64,000 nucleotides of DNA, from contig JACJID010000003.1 of NCBI GenBank assembly GCA_014138725.1, positions 1,116,001 through 1,180,000 on the forward strand. The letters are read 5' to 3'. The notes under the pieces were generated by a model. It ran no database searches, was not told the origin of the DNA, and saw only the letters and a program-made list of their open reading frames with translations. The translations under genes were made by a program, and so were the position numbers. The first letter of the stretch is position 1. Every line of letters starts with the position of its first letter. Shown piece after piece: positions 32,679 through 41,103 of this stretch. Source of the DNA: Kutzneria viridogrisea. GTDB taxonomy: Bacteria; Actinomycetota; Actinomycetes; Mycobacteriales; Pseudonocardiaceae.

Positions 32679-33908
32679 ATGTCCGATTCGTCACTGGTCA
32701 CCCGCACGCTCATCGCCGCCGAGATCCCCGAGTTCGTGACCATGGTGTTCGCCGCGTTCCTGGACACGCCGACCGAGCAGACCATGGCCACGGAGAGCGC
32801 CATCCTCGAACCCGAGCGGACGCACGCCGTGTTCGACGGGGAGACGATGATCGGCGGCGGCAGCATCCTGAGCCGCCGGATGACCCTGCCCGGCGGGCTG
32901 CCCACCCCGGTCGCGGCCGTCACCATGGTCGGTGTCGCGCCCGGGCACCGCAGGCGGGGCGCGATGAGCTCGGTGATGCGCGCCCAGCTGCACGGACTGC
33001 ACGAGCAGGGCGCGGAGCCGATCGCCACGCTGTTCGCCTCGGAGGGCGGCATCTACTCGCGCTTCGGCTACGGGGCGGCGGCCATGCGGCTGGAGATCTC
33101 CGTCCCCTCGGGCACCGAGTTCTGGGACTCGGTCGACGTGGGCGAGCACCGGGTCCGCGAGCTGGACAGGGCGACCGCGCTGCCGCTGATCGACGAGTTG
33201 CACCGTGCGGTGTCCACGCAGCGCACCGGCTGGCTCAGCCGCACTCCCGCGTCCTGGGAGCAGTACTTCAGCGAGAGCGAGAAGATGCGGCGCATCAAGG
33301 GCCGCACCCCGTACCGCTTCGTCCTGCACCCGGACGGGTACGCGATCTACTTCGCCGTGCCGAAGTGGGGCGACCGCGGCCCCGAGGGCACCGCCTACGT
33401 CAGCGAGGTCGTCGCCAGGACGCCGGTGGCCTACGCCGCGGTGTGGCGCTACCTGCTCGACATCGACCTGATCGGCACGGTGACCTACGAGGGCGCGCCG
33501 ACCGACGAGCCGATCCAGCACCTGCTCACCGACCCGTACCAGGCCGAGCAGACCCGGTACGACTCGCTGTGGGTGCGCCTGGTCGACGTGGACCGCGCGC
33601 TGCCGCTGCGGCGCTACCGGGCCCCGCTGGACGTGGTGATCGACCTGAGCGACGAGTTCTGCCCGTGGAACACGGGCCGCTGGCGCCTGGTGGTCGGCAC
33701 CGACGAGGTCGCCACCGTCGAGCGCACCGAGGCCGCCGCCGACCTCGCGATGACCGCCAACGAGCTGGGCGCGCTGTTCCTCGGCGGCACCTCGGCCCTG
33801 GACCTGGCTGCGGCGCAACGGATCCAGGAGCTCACCCCGGGTGCGCTGCGCACGGCCTCGCGGGCGTTCAGCGGGGACCACCAGCCGCACTGCCCGGAGG
33901 TGTTCTAG
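32679..33908 (+). CDS. Eis-family GNAT N-acetyltransferase
   Basis: A 409-aa acetyl-CoA-dependent amine acetyltransferase of the Eis (enhanced intracellular survival) family: two GNAT domains and a C-terminal SCP2-like domain. The acetyl-CoA loop VGVAPGHRRRGAMSS is near residue 85-100, GGIYSRFGYG carries the catalytic Tyr, and the chain ends in PEVF, whose C-terminal carboxylate is part of the active site in characterised Eis enzymes. Such proteins acetylate aminoglycosides and other polyamines at multiple positions, which is family knowledge and not shown here. ATG 32679 was chosen for its match to the family start; AAGG is upstream. Confidence 0.9.
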   Translation: MSDSSLVTRTLIAAEIPEFVTMVFAAFLDTPTEQTMATESAILEPERTHAVFDGETMIGGGSILSRRMTLPGGLPTPVAAVTMVGVAPGHRRRGAMSSVMRAQLHGLHEQGAEPIATLFASEGGIYSRFGYGAAAMRLEISVPSGTEFWDSVDVGEHRVRELDRATALPLIDELHRAVSTQRTGWLSRTPASWEQYFSESEKMRRIKGRTPYRFVLHPDGYAIYFAVPKWGDRGPEGTAYVSEVVARTPVAYAAVWRYLLDIDLIGTVTYEGAPTDEPIQHLLTDPYQAEQTRYDSLWVRLVDVDRALPLRRYRAPLDVVIDLSDEFCPWNTGRWRLVVGTDEVATVERTEAAADLAMTANELGALFLGGTSALDLAAAQRIQELTPGALRTASRAFSGDHQPHCPEVF

Positions 33909-34007
33909 GGATGTGAGCTGGGCCGCTGCACCGGACAGGAACTCCCGGAGTAGCTTTCCCGTTGTCCGTTTGCGACCGATTCACGGCGCCGGAGTTCGGG
34001 AGGCCCA

Positions 34008-34829
34008 GTGGTAGTCCTCGGCGTGATCGTCCTGGTGGTGGTCATCGGCATCGGGGTGCTTGTCATGCGTCAACGCGCCGCCGCCGCCCAGCGACTGGAG
34101 GATGCGAAGGCCGACGCCCGCCGATGGGTGGAACGGCTCGGCGGTCAGGTGATGAACCTGACCGGTACGAACGACGCCGCCAAGCAGGCGCTGGCCGACG
34201 CGTCCGAGCGGTACACGGCCGCGGGCTCGCAGATGGAGCAGGCCCGCACCGAGGACCAGTGCAAGCTCGTCACGCAGACGGCGATGGAGGGCCTGTACTA
34301 CGTGCGGGCCGCGCGCACCGCGATGGGCATGGACCCCGGCCCCGAACTGCCCGACCTGAACGGCCAGTCCAGCGCGGGCAAGGTGACCGAGGACCGCCGG
34401 GTCGACGTGGAGGGCCACGAGTACGAGGCGTCCGCGAACCCCGGTGAGAACACCCCGCACTACTACCCCGGCGGCATGGTGGCCGGGCGCCCGGTGCCGC
34501 AGGGCTGGTACAGCGAGCCCTGGTGGAAGCCCGCGCTCGTCGCGGGCGCCTGGGGTGTCGGCTCGGCGCTGCTGTTCAACGCCATGTTCTCCGGTATGCA
34601 CAGCCTGCCCTACGCCGCAGGCGGCTGGGGCGACCACGGCTACGGCGGTGGCTGGGGCGACCAGGTGCAGCCCGCCGCGTTCGAGACCGGCGGCAACCAG
34701 GGCGGCGGCTGGGATGGTGGCGGTGGCGGTTGGGACGGCGGCGGGGACCAGGGTGGCGGCTGGGACTTCGGCGGCGGCGGCTGGGACGGCGGCGGCGATT
34801 TCGGCGGCGGCGGTGGGGACAACTGGTGA
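34008..34829 (+). CDS. Membrane protein with glycine-rich GGGWD-repeat tail (DUF1542-like)
   Basis: A 273-aa protein of unknown function. An N-terminal helix (VLGVIVLVVVIGIGVLV) anchors it. Residues 25-110 are helical and charged; MEQARTEDQCKLVTQTAMEGLYYVRAAR is the conserved core seen in similar actinobacterial proteins. A second hydrophobic stretch (PALVAGAWGVGSALLFNAMF, 180-200) follows, and the last 60 residues are nearly all Gly, Trp, Asp and Gln in GGGWDGGG repeats. The GTG start at 34008 has GGGAGG four bases upstream. The tail is probably disordered and extracellular or phase-separating. It is convergent with the DNA glycosylase gene. Confidence 0.75.
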   Translation: MVVLGVIVLVVVIGIGVLVMRQRAAAAQRLEDAKADARRWVERLGGQVMNLTGTNDAAKQALADASERYTAAGSQMEQARTEDQCKLVTQTAMEGLYYVRAARTAMGMDPGPELPDLNGQSSAGKVTEDRRVDVEGHEYEASANPGENTPHYYPGGMVAGRPVPQGWYSEPWWKPALVAGAWGVGSALLFNAMFSGMHSLPYAAGGWGDHGYGGGWGDQVQPAAFETGGNQGGGWDGGGGGWDGGGDQGGGWDFGGGGWDGGGDFGGGGGDNW

Positions 34830-34864
34830 TGTGACGATCGCTCACTCACCGCGCATGACATGAG

Positions 34865-34897
34865 GAACGGGGCCCGCGCTGAGCGCGGGCCCCGTTC
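34865..34897. terminator. Bidirectional terminator
   Basis: 15-bp perfect GC-rich stem (34865-34879 with 34883-34897) with a TGA loop, between two convergent stops. Confidence 0.85.
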
Positions 34898-34900
34898 TCG

Positions 34901-35707
34901 TCATTCCGGCTGGCAGTTCGGGCACCAGTACAGATTGCGCCCCGCCAGTTCCCTCGTCGCGACGGGCTTGCCGCAGACCAGGCATTCCTGGCCCGTCCTG
35001 CGGTACACGTAGACCTCGCCGCCATGCCGGTCCTGCCTCGGCGCACGCCCGGTGGCCTCCGGCATGTGCTCCGGCGCCACCGTGTCGATCCGGCCGACCC
35101 GCATCCCGTCGCGCATCAGGTGGACCAGGTCCGCCCAGATCAGCTCCCACTGCTCGCGGCCGAGTTCGCGGCCGGGCAGCATCGGGGTGATGCCGTGGCG
35201 GAACAGCACCTCGGCCCGGTAGACGTTGCCGACCCCGGCGAGCACGGTCTGGTCCAGCAGCAGCACCGCGATCGAGGTGCGGGACCGGGAGATCCGCGCC
35301 CAAGCCCGATCCGGGTCCGCGTCCTTGCGCAGCGGATCGGGCCCCAGTCGCGCGAACAGCCGGTCCACACCCTCGTCGGTGAGCAACTCGCAGGCGGTTG
35401 GTCCGCGCAGGTCCGTTCCGGTTGTGCGCCCGACCAACCTCATGCGCACCTGCCCGGTGGGCGCAGGCTCGGGAAGTGCGAACTCGGTGAACGTGCCGTA
35501 CAACCCGAGGTGCACATGCACAGTCGCGTCCGGACCGTAGCGGTGCAACAGGTGCTTGCCGACCGCTTCGGCACGCTCGAGTACGCGGCCGTCCACGGTG
35601 GACGCACCGCCGAACCGGCCCTGTGGGCTGGACACGTGCGCCACCGCGCCCGCGTACCTGCGCTGGTGCAACCGGGCAAGCCGGTGCAGCGTGTGGCCTT
35701 CGGGCAT
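34901..35707 (-). CDS. nei2: Fpg/Nei-family DNA glycosylase (endonuclease VIII-like, Nei2)
   Basis: A 268-aa base-excision repair enzyme that removes oxidised bases and cleaves the abasic site. Pro2 (from MPEGH) is the Schiff-base nucleophile, with Glu3 beside it. VLAGVGNVYRAEVLF is the helix-two-turn-helix segment. The C-terminal zinc finger has two Cys pairs: CLVCGKP and CPNC. All key residues are present. Its start overlaps the rpiB stop by one base (TGATG), so the two are translationally coupled. In M. tuberculosis the same pair is Rv2464c-Rv2465c, which supports the Nei2 assignment. Confidence 0.93.
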   Translation of the reverse strand: MPEGHTLHRLARLHQRRYAGAVAHVSSPQGRFGGASTVDGRVLERAEAVGKHLLHRYGPDATVHVHLGLYGTFTEFALPEPAPTGQVRMRLVGRTTGTDLRGPTACELLTDEGVDRLFARLGPDPLRKDADPDRAWARISRSRTSIAVLLLDQTVLAGVGNVYRAEVLFRHGITPMLPGRELGREQWELIWADLVHLMRDGMRVGRIDTVAPEHMPEATGRAPRQDRHGGEVYVYRRTGQECLVCGKPVATRELAGRNLYWCPNCQPE

Positions 35708-36180
35708 CAGGCGGTCGGCAGCTCCGGCGCGACCCCGGTGCGCTCGTACTCGGCGAGGATGCCGATCCGGCGCTCGTGCCGCTGCACACCGGAGAACGGC
35801 GTCGCCAGGAACGCCTCGACGATCGCGGTCGCCTCCTCGGTGCTGTGCATGCGGGCACCGACCCCCACGACCTGGGCGTTGTTGTGCTCGCGGGCCAGCG
35901 TGGCGGTCTGCACGCTCCAGGCCAGCGCGGCGCGGGCGCCGGGCACCTTGTTCGCCGCGATCTGCTCGCCGTTGCCGGAGCCGCCGATCACCACGCCCAG
36001 GCTGCCCTCGTCGGCGACCACCTTGGCGGCGGTCGCGATGCAGAACGCCGGGTAGTCGTCCTCCGGGTCGAAGGTGGCCGGGCCGACGTCCACGACGTCG
36101 TGACCCTGACCGCTCAGGTGCTTGGCCAGGTGGGCCTTGAGCTCAAAGCCGGCGTGGTCGGAACCGAGGTAAACGCGCAC
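35707..36180 (-). CDS. rpiB: Ribose-5-phosphate isomerase B
   Basis: A 157-aa isomerase interconverting ribose-5-phosphate and ribulose-5-phosphate in the pentose phosphate pathway. It starts MRVYLGSDHAGFELK (conserved Asp and His), has the phosphate-binding GGSGNGEQIAANK and the NNAQVVGVGAR segment. In the actinobacterial enzymes the catalytic base is a Glu, matching the Glu in GSGNGEQ. Normal length. It is first gene of a two-gene unit with nei2 and divergent from comB. Confidence 0.96.
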   Translation of the reverse strand: MRVYLGSDHAGFELKAHLAKHLSGQGHDVVDVGPATFDPEDDYPAFCIATAAKVVADEGSLGVVIGGSGNGEQIAANKVPGARAALAWSVQTATLAREHNNAQVVGVGARMHSTEEATAIVEAFLATPFSGVQRHERRIGILAEYERTGVAPELPTA

Positions 36181-36259
36181 GGTGCGCAGTCTGCCACCCC
36201 GGTGCGCGCGGAGTTCAAATCAGCTGCCCCTGGCTGAGGCGTACGGCACACTCGGCACG

Positions 36260-37009
36260 GTGCTCGACGACGTGTTCGCACAGGACGATTACCGGCTGCG
36301 ACTGGAATGGGCGGCTGAGGGCATCGACGCCCTGGCCCCGCGGTGCGCCGTGCTGGTGGTCGTGGACGTGCTCTCGTTCACCACATCGGTGGACGTCGCA
36401 CTGGGACGGGGCGGCCGGGTGCTGCCCGTGCCCTCGCGTGACGAGCAGGCCCTCGCTGCCGCCAAGCAGCGGGGCGCGGTCCTCGCCGGGGAGCGGAGCT
36501 GGACGTTGCGCCCGGCGTCCCTGCTCGACCTGCCCGCGGGCACGCTGCTCGCCCTGCCCTCACCCAACGGCGCGAGGTTGTGTGCACGTGCACAATCCAC
36601 CGGCGCGACCGTGCTCGCCGCGTGCCTCCGCAACGCCGCGGCCGTCGCCGGGTTCGCGCACCACGCCGCCGCGGGCGCTCCGATCGGCCTCGTCCCCGCG
36701 GGTGAGCGCTGGGGTGTCACCGCGGGACCGCTGCGCCCCGGTGTCGAAGACCTGCTCGGTGCCGGAGCCGTGGCCGCGGCGCTGCTCGAACTCGACCCCG
36801 CTGGCGCCTCGCCGGAGGTCCGGCTGGCGGCCCGCACATTCCTGTCGGCCCGCGCGGACCTGCCTGATCTGCTGGCCGCGTGCTCGTCGGGACGCGAACT
36901 CGCCGCTGCGGGACACGGCGCCGACGTGGACCTGGCGTCCATGCTTGGGTGCAGTGCAGCCGTGCCCGTGCTGCGCGAAGGCGTGTTCCAGGACGAGGGG
37001 GTCGGGTGA
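36260..37009 (+). CDS. comB: 2-phosphosulfolactate phosphatase family protein (ComB)
   Basis: A protein of about 249 aa with the ComB signatures VVVDVLSFTTSVDVALGRGG (start of the fold, acidic metal ligand), LLALPSPNGARLC and VLAACLRNAAAVA. ComB dephosphorylates 2-phosphosulfolactate, a step of coenzyme M synthesis in archaea. In actinobacteria without that pathway it may act in sulfonate metabolism or on another phosphoester. The start is uncertain: GTG 36260 and GTG 36272 are both possible and neither has a clear ribosome site. Its stop overlaps the next GTG start (GTGA), so it is coupled to the metallo-hydrolase. Confidence 0.82.
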   Translation: MLDDVFAQDDYRLRLEWAAEGIDALAPRCAVLVVVDVLSFTTSVDVALGRGGRVLPVPSRDEQALAAAKQRGAVLAGERSWTLRPASLLDLPAGTLLALPSPNGARLCARAQSTGATVLAACLRNAAAVAGFAHHAAAGAPIGLVPAGERWGVTAGPLRPGVEDLLGAGAVAAALLELDPAGASPEVRLAARTFLSARADLPDLLAACSSGRELAAAGHGADVDLASMLGCSAAVPVLREGVFQDEGVG

Positions 37010-37830
37010 GCGAGCGGTGGATCGAAGTGGCCGATCGAGTGCTTGTGCGTCGGCACAAGGAGCTGGATCTGTCGCTGGGCCTCGTACTGGGTGAGAACGC
37101 CTGCCTGGTTGTCGACACGGGCGGCGATGTTGTGCACGGGACCAATTGGGCCACCGAGGTCCGCGCCGTGACCGCACTGCCCTGGCAGGTGGTCATCACG
37201 CATGCGCACTTCGACCACAGCTTCGGCACCGCGGCGTTCCTGCCGTGCCCGGTGTGGGCGCACGAGGCCTGCCGTGCCGAGTTGGTCGCCGAGGGCGCGC
37301 AGCAGCGTTCGCACTGGGCGCAGGTCTACCGCGAGCAGGGCAGGCCCGAGGTGGCCGCCCGCATCACCGGCACGGACCTCGTCCTGCCCGAGCAGTTGGT
37401 CACCGACCGGGCCGAGCTCGATCTGGGCGGGCGAACCGCCGTGCTCGTCAACCTCGGTGTGGCGCACACCAGCCACGACCTCGTTGTGCACGTGCCCAAC
37501 GCGGACGTGCTCTTCGCCGGGGATCTCGTCGAGAACGGTGCACCGCCCGCCTTCGAGGGGTCCTCCCCCGCGACCTGGCCCGCGGTGCTCACCCGACTGC
37601 TGGAGCTGGTCGGATCACGCACCGTTGTCGTCCCCGGCCACGGAGAGCCGGTCGACGCCGGGTTCGTGACCCGGCAGCGCGGGCAGATCGCCGCCGTCGC
37701 CGAGCTGGCGACCGCCGTTCAGGCCGGTGACCTGCCCGAACAGGAGGCAGTGCACCGGTCGCCGTTCCCCGCCGAAGCCACCCTGGCGGCCATCAAGGCG
37801 TTGACTACACGTAACCGTTCCGGCGAGTAA
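37006..37830 (+). CDS. MBL-fold metallo-hydrolase
   Basis: A 274-aa metallo-beta-lactamase fold hydrolase. The zinc motif THAHFDHSFGT (HxHxDH) is at about 64-74, the next ligand is in AHTSHD, then the bridging Asp in LFAGDLVE and the last His in VVPGHGEP. It lacks the extended active-site features of true beta-lactamases, so a metabolic esterase, glyoxalase II or phosphodiesterase role is more likely. The GTG start at 37006 overlaps the comB stop by four bases. Confidence 0.87.
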   Translation: MSERWIEVADRVLVRRHKELDLSLGLVLGENACLVVDTGGDVVHGTNWATEVRAVTALPWQVVITHAHFDHSFGTAAFLPCPVWAHEACRAELVAEGAQQRSHWAQVYREQGRPEVAARITGTDLVLPEQLVTDRAELDLGGRTAVLVNLGVAHTSHDLVVHVPNADVLFAGDLVENGAPPAFEGSSPATWPAVLTRLLELVGSRTVVVPGHGEPVDAGFVTRQRGQIAAVAELATAVQAGDLPEQEAVHRSPFPAEATLAAIKALTTRNRSGE

Positions 37831-38080
37831 CAGGCCTGTTCACCCAAGGCATTGCCCCGAACAGTCGATAGCCACAGGCGCCAGGCACGACAAACTGTTA
37901 CTCAACGGCTATCGGATCGGGACCGCACCGCCACCAGCGAGGCGCCCCCCGGCACCACCGGGCCGCGCTGACAACTCGCCGTCACCGAGCTGACGGACCG
38001 CGTGTCAGCTCGTTCAGCCCAGCATGGGATCGGCGTCGGGGCCGGCGTGGTGGAGACCACGCGAAGAGCGAGGACTGCTG

Positions 38081-38488
38081 GTGAACCGACGAGAAGGCAT
38101 CGTCGTAGTAGGGGCTGGAGCGGCGGGCACACGAGCCGCGGAACGGTTGCGTGAGCTCAGGTCCGAGGGCGAGGTGGTGATGGTCGGCAACGAACCGCAC
38201 CGCCAATACCGAGATGCGCCTACCACCGGGCCGGGCGAGGAGCGAAACGGTGTTCAGCGGTCCGTCTGCGACCGGCGCCGACCACCGGGGACGGTGACAC
38301 CGCCCGCGCACCGGCTCGCTGTTGAGCTTTGTGAGTGCCCACCACTCACCTTTGTACACAGAAAAGCGTTTCCGAGTTCGACGCGAGTTGACCGAGGACA
38401 CACCGGGCAAGCAGGAGAAGCCATGTCCGCGCCACAGACGCGCCGCAGCCCCGTTCTCGCAGGGATTTCCTGTGGTGGCACGGGATAG
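38081..38488 (+). pseudogene. Remnant or truncated copy of a ferredoxin reductase N-terminus
   Basis: GTG 38081, with GAGGA upstream, opens a 135-codon frame. Its first 48 residues (REGIVVVGAGAAGTRAAERL, ELRSEGEVVMVGNEPHRQYR) closely parallel the FAD-binding start of the intact ferredoxin reductase at 39741. After YRDAP the similarity ends, and the remaining 85 codons resemble nothing known. A GTGAGTG-5-CACTCAC hairpin lies inside at 38331-38349, which argues against coding there. This looks like a partial duplication or decayed paralogue; expression as a short flavin-binding peptide cannot be excluded. Upstream, 37831-38080 shows no gene, only an 8-bp inverted repeat CGATAGCC/GGCTATCG. Confidence 0.7.
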
Positions 38489-38560
38489 CTGTTCCCGGCA
38501 CGTGCACAACAGGTTGCGTCCTCGTGAGAACCGTTGACCAGGAGCAACCAAGTGAAGTGA

Positions 38561-38608
38561 GATTACTCCGTTCGGCGGTGCGGATTACTCCCGTCGAGGT
38601 CTGGAGTA
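38561..38608. promoter_or_regulatory. Direct repeats GATTACTCC upstream of the redox operon
   Basis: GATTACTCC occurs at 38561-38569 and 38583-38591, 22 bases apart (two helical turns), and GGAGTA, the inverse of its core, is at 38603-38608. They lie about 165 bases before the start of the ferric-reductase-like gene in an otherwise gene-free and relatively AT-richer stretch (38489-38755). A cooperative activator or repressor site is likely. Confidence 0.45.
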
Positions 38609-38755
38609 GCTCGTTCACAACGACACACTGTTTAACCATGACCAACACTTAGTGATAACCGGGGCTTCGACCCGGAGAGTGGACGCGACCATGTGGGCCA
38701 CCCCACTGCACCGTTCGGAGCAACCCGACGATCATCGCCGTCCGGGAGGCGTCTC

Positions 38756-39361
38756 GTGCTGACGCAGTTCTTGCTGGCTACGTCAACAGTCCATTCCCCG
38801 CATGACTCAGGAGTGCGACAGGTCGCCGCCCTGTCAGCGCGTCTGGCCTATGCGCTGATGTGCCTCACGCTTGTCTGGGGAGTTTTCACCGCCACGGGTT
38901 GGGTGACAAAACTGACCGGCCGCCAGGCTGTGCGGAGCACGCACATGATGATGGCGACCTTCACGCTCGCTTTCGGCGGCCTGCACGCCGCGTGCTTTCT
39001 CTTCCTCACTGATTCGGACGAGATATTCGACTGGACCAACCTCACCATTCCGCTGGTCAACGGCGGCCAGTTCCGGTGGTCGTTGGGGATCATCGGTCTC
39101 GAGTTGATGCTGGCGATCACGATCTCGGTCGGGCTCCAGAAGTACTTCGTGTACCGGAGGTGGTTGCGACTGCACCAATCGGCGTATGCCGCTGTCGGGA
39201 TGACGATCATCCACTCCTGGTTCGGCGCGGTGGCCAACGACCACCTCGCCATCGTGTGGCTGGGCGGGCTGACCTTGCTGGTTCCCACGGCCGTGCTCGC
39301 CGTACTGCGCTGGGTGCCGACCAAGACCCTGGTCGGTGCCGGGCTGATCAGCGGCGGATAG
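38756..39361 (+). CDS. Ferric-reductase-like transmembrane (cytochrome b-type) protein
   Basis: A 201-aa membrane protein with about six helices. His residues placed for b-heme binding occur in RSTHMMMATFTLAFGGLHAAC and in RLHQSAYAAVGMTIIHSWFG; the spacing within each helix resembles the two-heme ligation of ferric reductase/NOX-like transmembrane domains. There is no fused flavin domain; the ferredoxin and flavoprotein genes directly downstream probably supply electrons. GTG 38756 has GGGAGG seven bases upstream; an earlier in-frame ATG at 38693 has none. It may reduce a metal, quinone or other acceptor at the membrane. Confidence 0.8.
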   Translation: MLTQFLLATSTVHSPHDSGVRQVAALSARLAYALMCLTLVWGVFTATGWVTKLTGRQAVRSTHMMMATFTLAFGGLHAACFLFLTDSDEIFDWTNLTIPLVNGGQFRWSLGIIGLELMLAITISVGLQKYFVYRRWLRLHQSAYAAVGMTIIHSWFGAVANDHLAIVWLGGLTLLVPTAVLAVLRWVPTKTLVGAGLISGG

Positions 39362-39513
39362 CCGCGACGGTCGTCGGCCCGCCCGAACCCCCTGGGCGCG
39401 GCCGCACCCCGAACTCCCCCTGCACGACCGCCACGACCGCAGGACCCGCGGCGCCCGCCACGACCGGGCCACCGCCTCCCGCCCCGCCACCTCGAGAAAG
39501 GACAGCTGACCCG

Positions 39514-39744
39514 ATGAGTCCTCGTCGCGCTCTGCACGGCAGCTCCCTGACCATCAGCGTGAACAACGGCCGCTGCCACCTCTACGGCGTCTGCCAGTAC
39601 GAGGCCCCCAGCCTGTTCGAGCTGACCGAAGACGAGCGGCTCCGGTACGTCACCGAGGTGATCCCGGAGTACGCCGACCAGGCCAAGGCGGCGGCCATGT
39701 GCTGCCCGATGCGCGCGATCCAGCTGTCCGGGGAGCAACTGTGA
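39514..39744 (+). CDS. Small ferredoxin ([3Fe-4S]/[4Fe-4S] type)
   Basis: A 76-aa soluble electron carrier, too short to stand out from the longer frame around it. Cys21, Cys27, Cys63 and Cys64 (CHLYGVC, MCCPMRAI) match the monocluster ferredoxins that serve cytochrome P450s and related systems, although the spacing CX5C is that of [3Fe-4S] types. ATG 39514 has AAAGGA upstream. The stop overlaps the next gene start (GTGA), so ferredoxin and reductase are made together. Confidence 0.88.
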   Translation: MSPRRALHGSSLTISVNNGRCHLYGVCQYEAPSLFELTEDERLRYVTEVIPEYADQAKAAAMCCPMRAIQLSGEQL

Positions 39745-41093
39745 GCCGGATGGACAGGATCGTCATCGTCGGGGCCGGGCTGGCGGCGCTGCGCGCGGCG
39801 GAGCGGCTGCGGGAGCTCAAGTTCGACGGGGAACTGGTGATCATCGGCGACGAGCCGCACAAGCCCTACCACCGGCCGGCCCTGTCCAAGCAGCTGATCA
39901 CCGGCAAGCTCACCGCCAAGGACCTGTTGTTCCCCGCGTACCAGGAGCTGGACGCGATCTGGCGGACGAGGACCAGGGCGCAGCGGCTGGACCCGGGCAG
40001 GCACGTGGTGCACCTGCCCGGCGGGGAGGACCTGCGCTACGACGGCCTGGTCATCGCCACCGGGGTGGAGGCGAGGCACCTGGCGGGGGCCCCGCGCCAC
40101 GACCCGAGGGTGCACACGCTGCGCACGCTGGACGACGCGATGGCGATCAAGGCCAACCTGACCAGGACCAAGGGCAGGGTGGTGGTGGTCGGCACCGGGT
40201 TCACCGGCTGCGAGATGGCCTCCAGCTGCCGGGACATGAACCGCGACGTCACGATCATCGGCCGGTCCAAGACCCTGTTCGGCAAGGCGCTCGGCCCGGA
40301 GCTGGGCGCCGCGATCGGCGACCTGCACCGCAGGCACGGCGTGGACCTGGCGCTGGGCGTGGACATCAGGCACTGGGCGACCGGCCCCGAGGGCGTGGCC
40401 ATCGTGCTGTCCAGCGAGCGCCTGCTGACGGCCTCCTGCGTGGTGCTCGCGGTGGGCACCATGCCGACCGTGGACTGGTTGACCGGCTCGGGCCTGGTGC
40501 TGGAGGACGGCGTGCTCTGCGAGCCGACCTGCCACGTGGTGGGCGCCACCGACATGGTGGCCGCCGGTGACGTGGCCCGCTGGCCCAACCTGCGCTTCGA
40601 CGGGGTGCCCAGACGGGTGGAGCACTGGCTCAACGCGATCGAGATGGGCCGTGCCGCCGCCGAGAGCCTGCTCGCGGGCAAGGCCAGGGCCAAGCCCTTC
40701 ACCCCGCTGCCACGGTTCTGGTCCGAGCAGCACCACGTGCGCATCCAGGCCGCGGGCATCCCCGCCATCGGCCAGCAGACGATGTACCTGAGCACCCGTC
40801 CCAACGGGGCCGACCGCTCCATCACCGGCTACATCCGCGCGGGCAAACCGGTGGGCATCGTCGGGCTGAACCAGCCCAGGACGATGATCCACCTGACCAG
40901 GCAGCTGGACCAGAAGCTGCGCCCGATGGTGCCCTCCGAGCGCGTGCGCACCTCGCGCAGGGCCGCGGCGCAGACCCCTGCGGAGCGGAGCAGGACCGAG
41001 GCCACCAGCGGGAGCAAGCCCGGCGGCAAGATCGACGTGAACGAGTTGTCCGCCCGGATCAAGGCGCCTGCTTCGCTGAAGAACGGCAGGTGA
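39741..41093 (+). CDS. FAD-dependent NAD(P)H-ferredoxin reductase (rubredoxin/BphA4 type)
   Basis: A 450-aa flavoprotein that passes electrons from NAD(P)H to a ferredoxin. RIVIVGAGLAALRAAERL binds the FAD ADP moiety, YHRPALSKQLITG is the conserved segment after strand three, VVVVGTGFTGCEMAS binds NAD(P)H, and DMVAAGDVARWPN is the second FAD motif. The C-terminal domain is followed by a basic 70-residue tail (about 385-450) unusual for the family. Translation starts at GTG 39741, coupled to the ferredoxin. It is convergent with the aldehyde dehydrogenase gene. A truncated relative lies at 38081. Confidence 0.92.
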   Translation: MSRMDRIVIVGAGLAALRAAERLRELKFDGELVIIGDEPHKPYHRPALSKQLITGKLTAKDLLFPAYQELDAIWRTRTRAQRLDPGRHVVHLPGGEDLRYDGLVIATGVEARHLAGAPRHDPRVHTLRTLDDAMAIKANLTRTKGRVVVVGTGFTGCEMASSCRDMNRDVTIIGRSKTLFGKALGPELGAAIGDLHRRHGVDLALGVDIRHWATGPEGVAIVLSSERLLTASCVVLAVGTMPTVDWLTGSGLVLEDGVLCEPTCHVVGATDMVAAGDVARWPNLRFDGVPRRVEHWLNAIEMGRAAAESLLAGKARAKPFTPLPRFWSEQHHVRIQAAGIPAIGQQTMYLSTRPNGADRSITGYIRAGKPVGIVGLNQPRTMIHLTRQLDQKLRPMVPSERVRTSRRAAAQTPAERSRTEATSGSKPGGKIDVNELSARIKAPASLKNGR

Positions 41094-41103
41094 GTCAGCA
41101 GAT

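Noticed and set aside
36581..36594. TGTGCACGTGCACA inside comB, identical to the core of the 50-bp palindrome at 42656-42669
   Set aside because: It encodes conserved protein sequence and the flanks do not match; a shared regulator site is possible but unsupported.
38423..38488. 21-codon ORF (MSAPQTRRSPVLAGISCGG...) with GGAGA upstream, as a separate peptide gene
   Set aside because: It is the end of the frame containing the reductase remnant, with no repeat, terminator or context supporting an independent gene.
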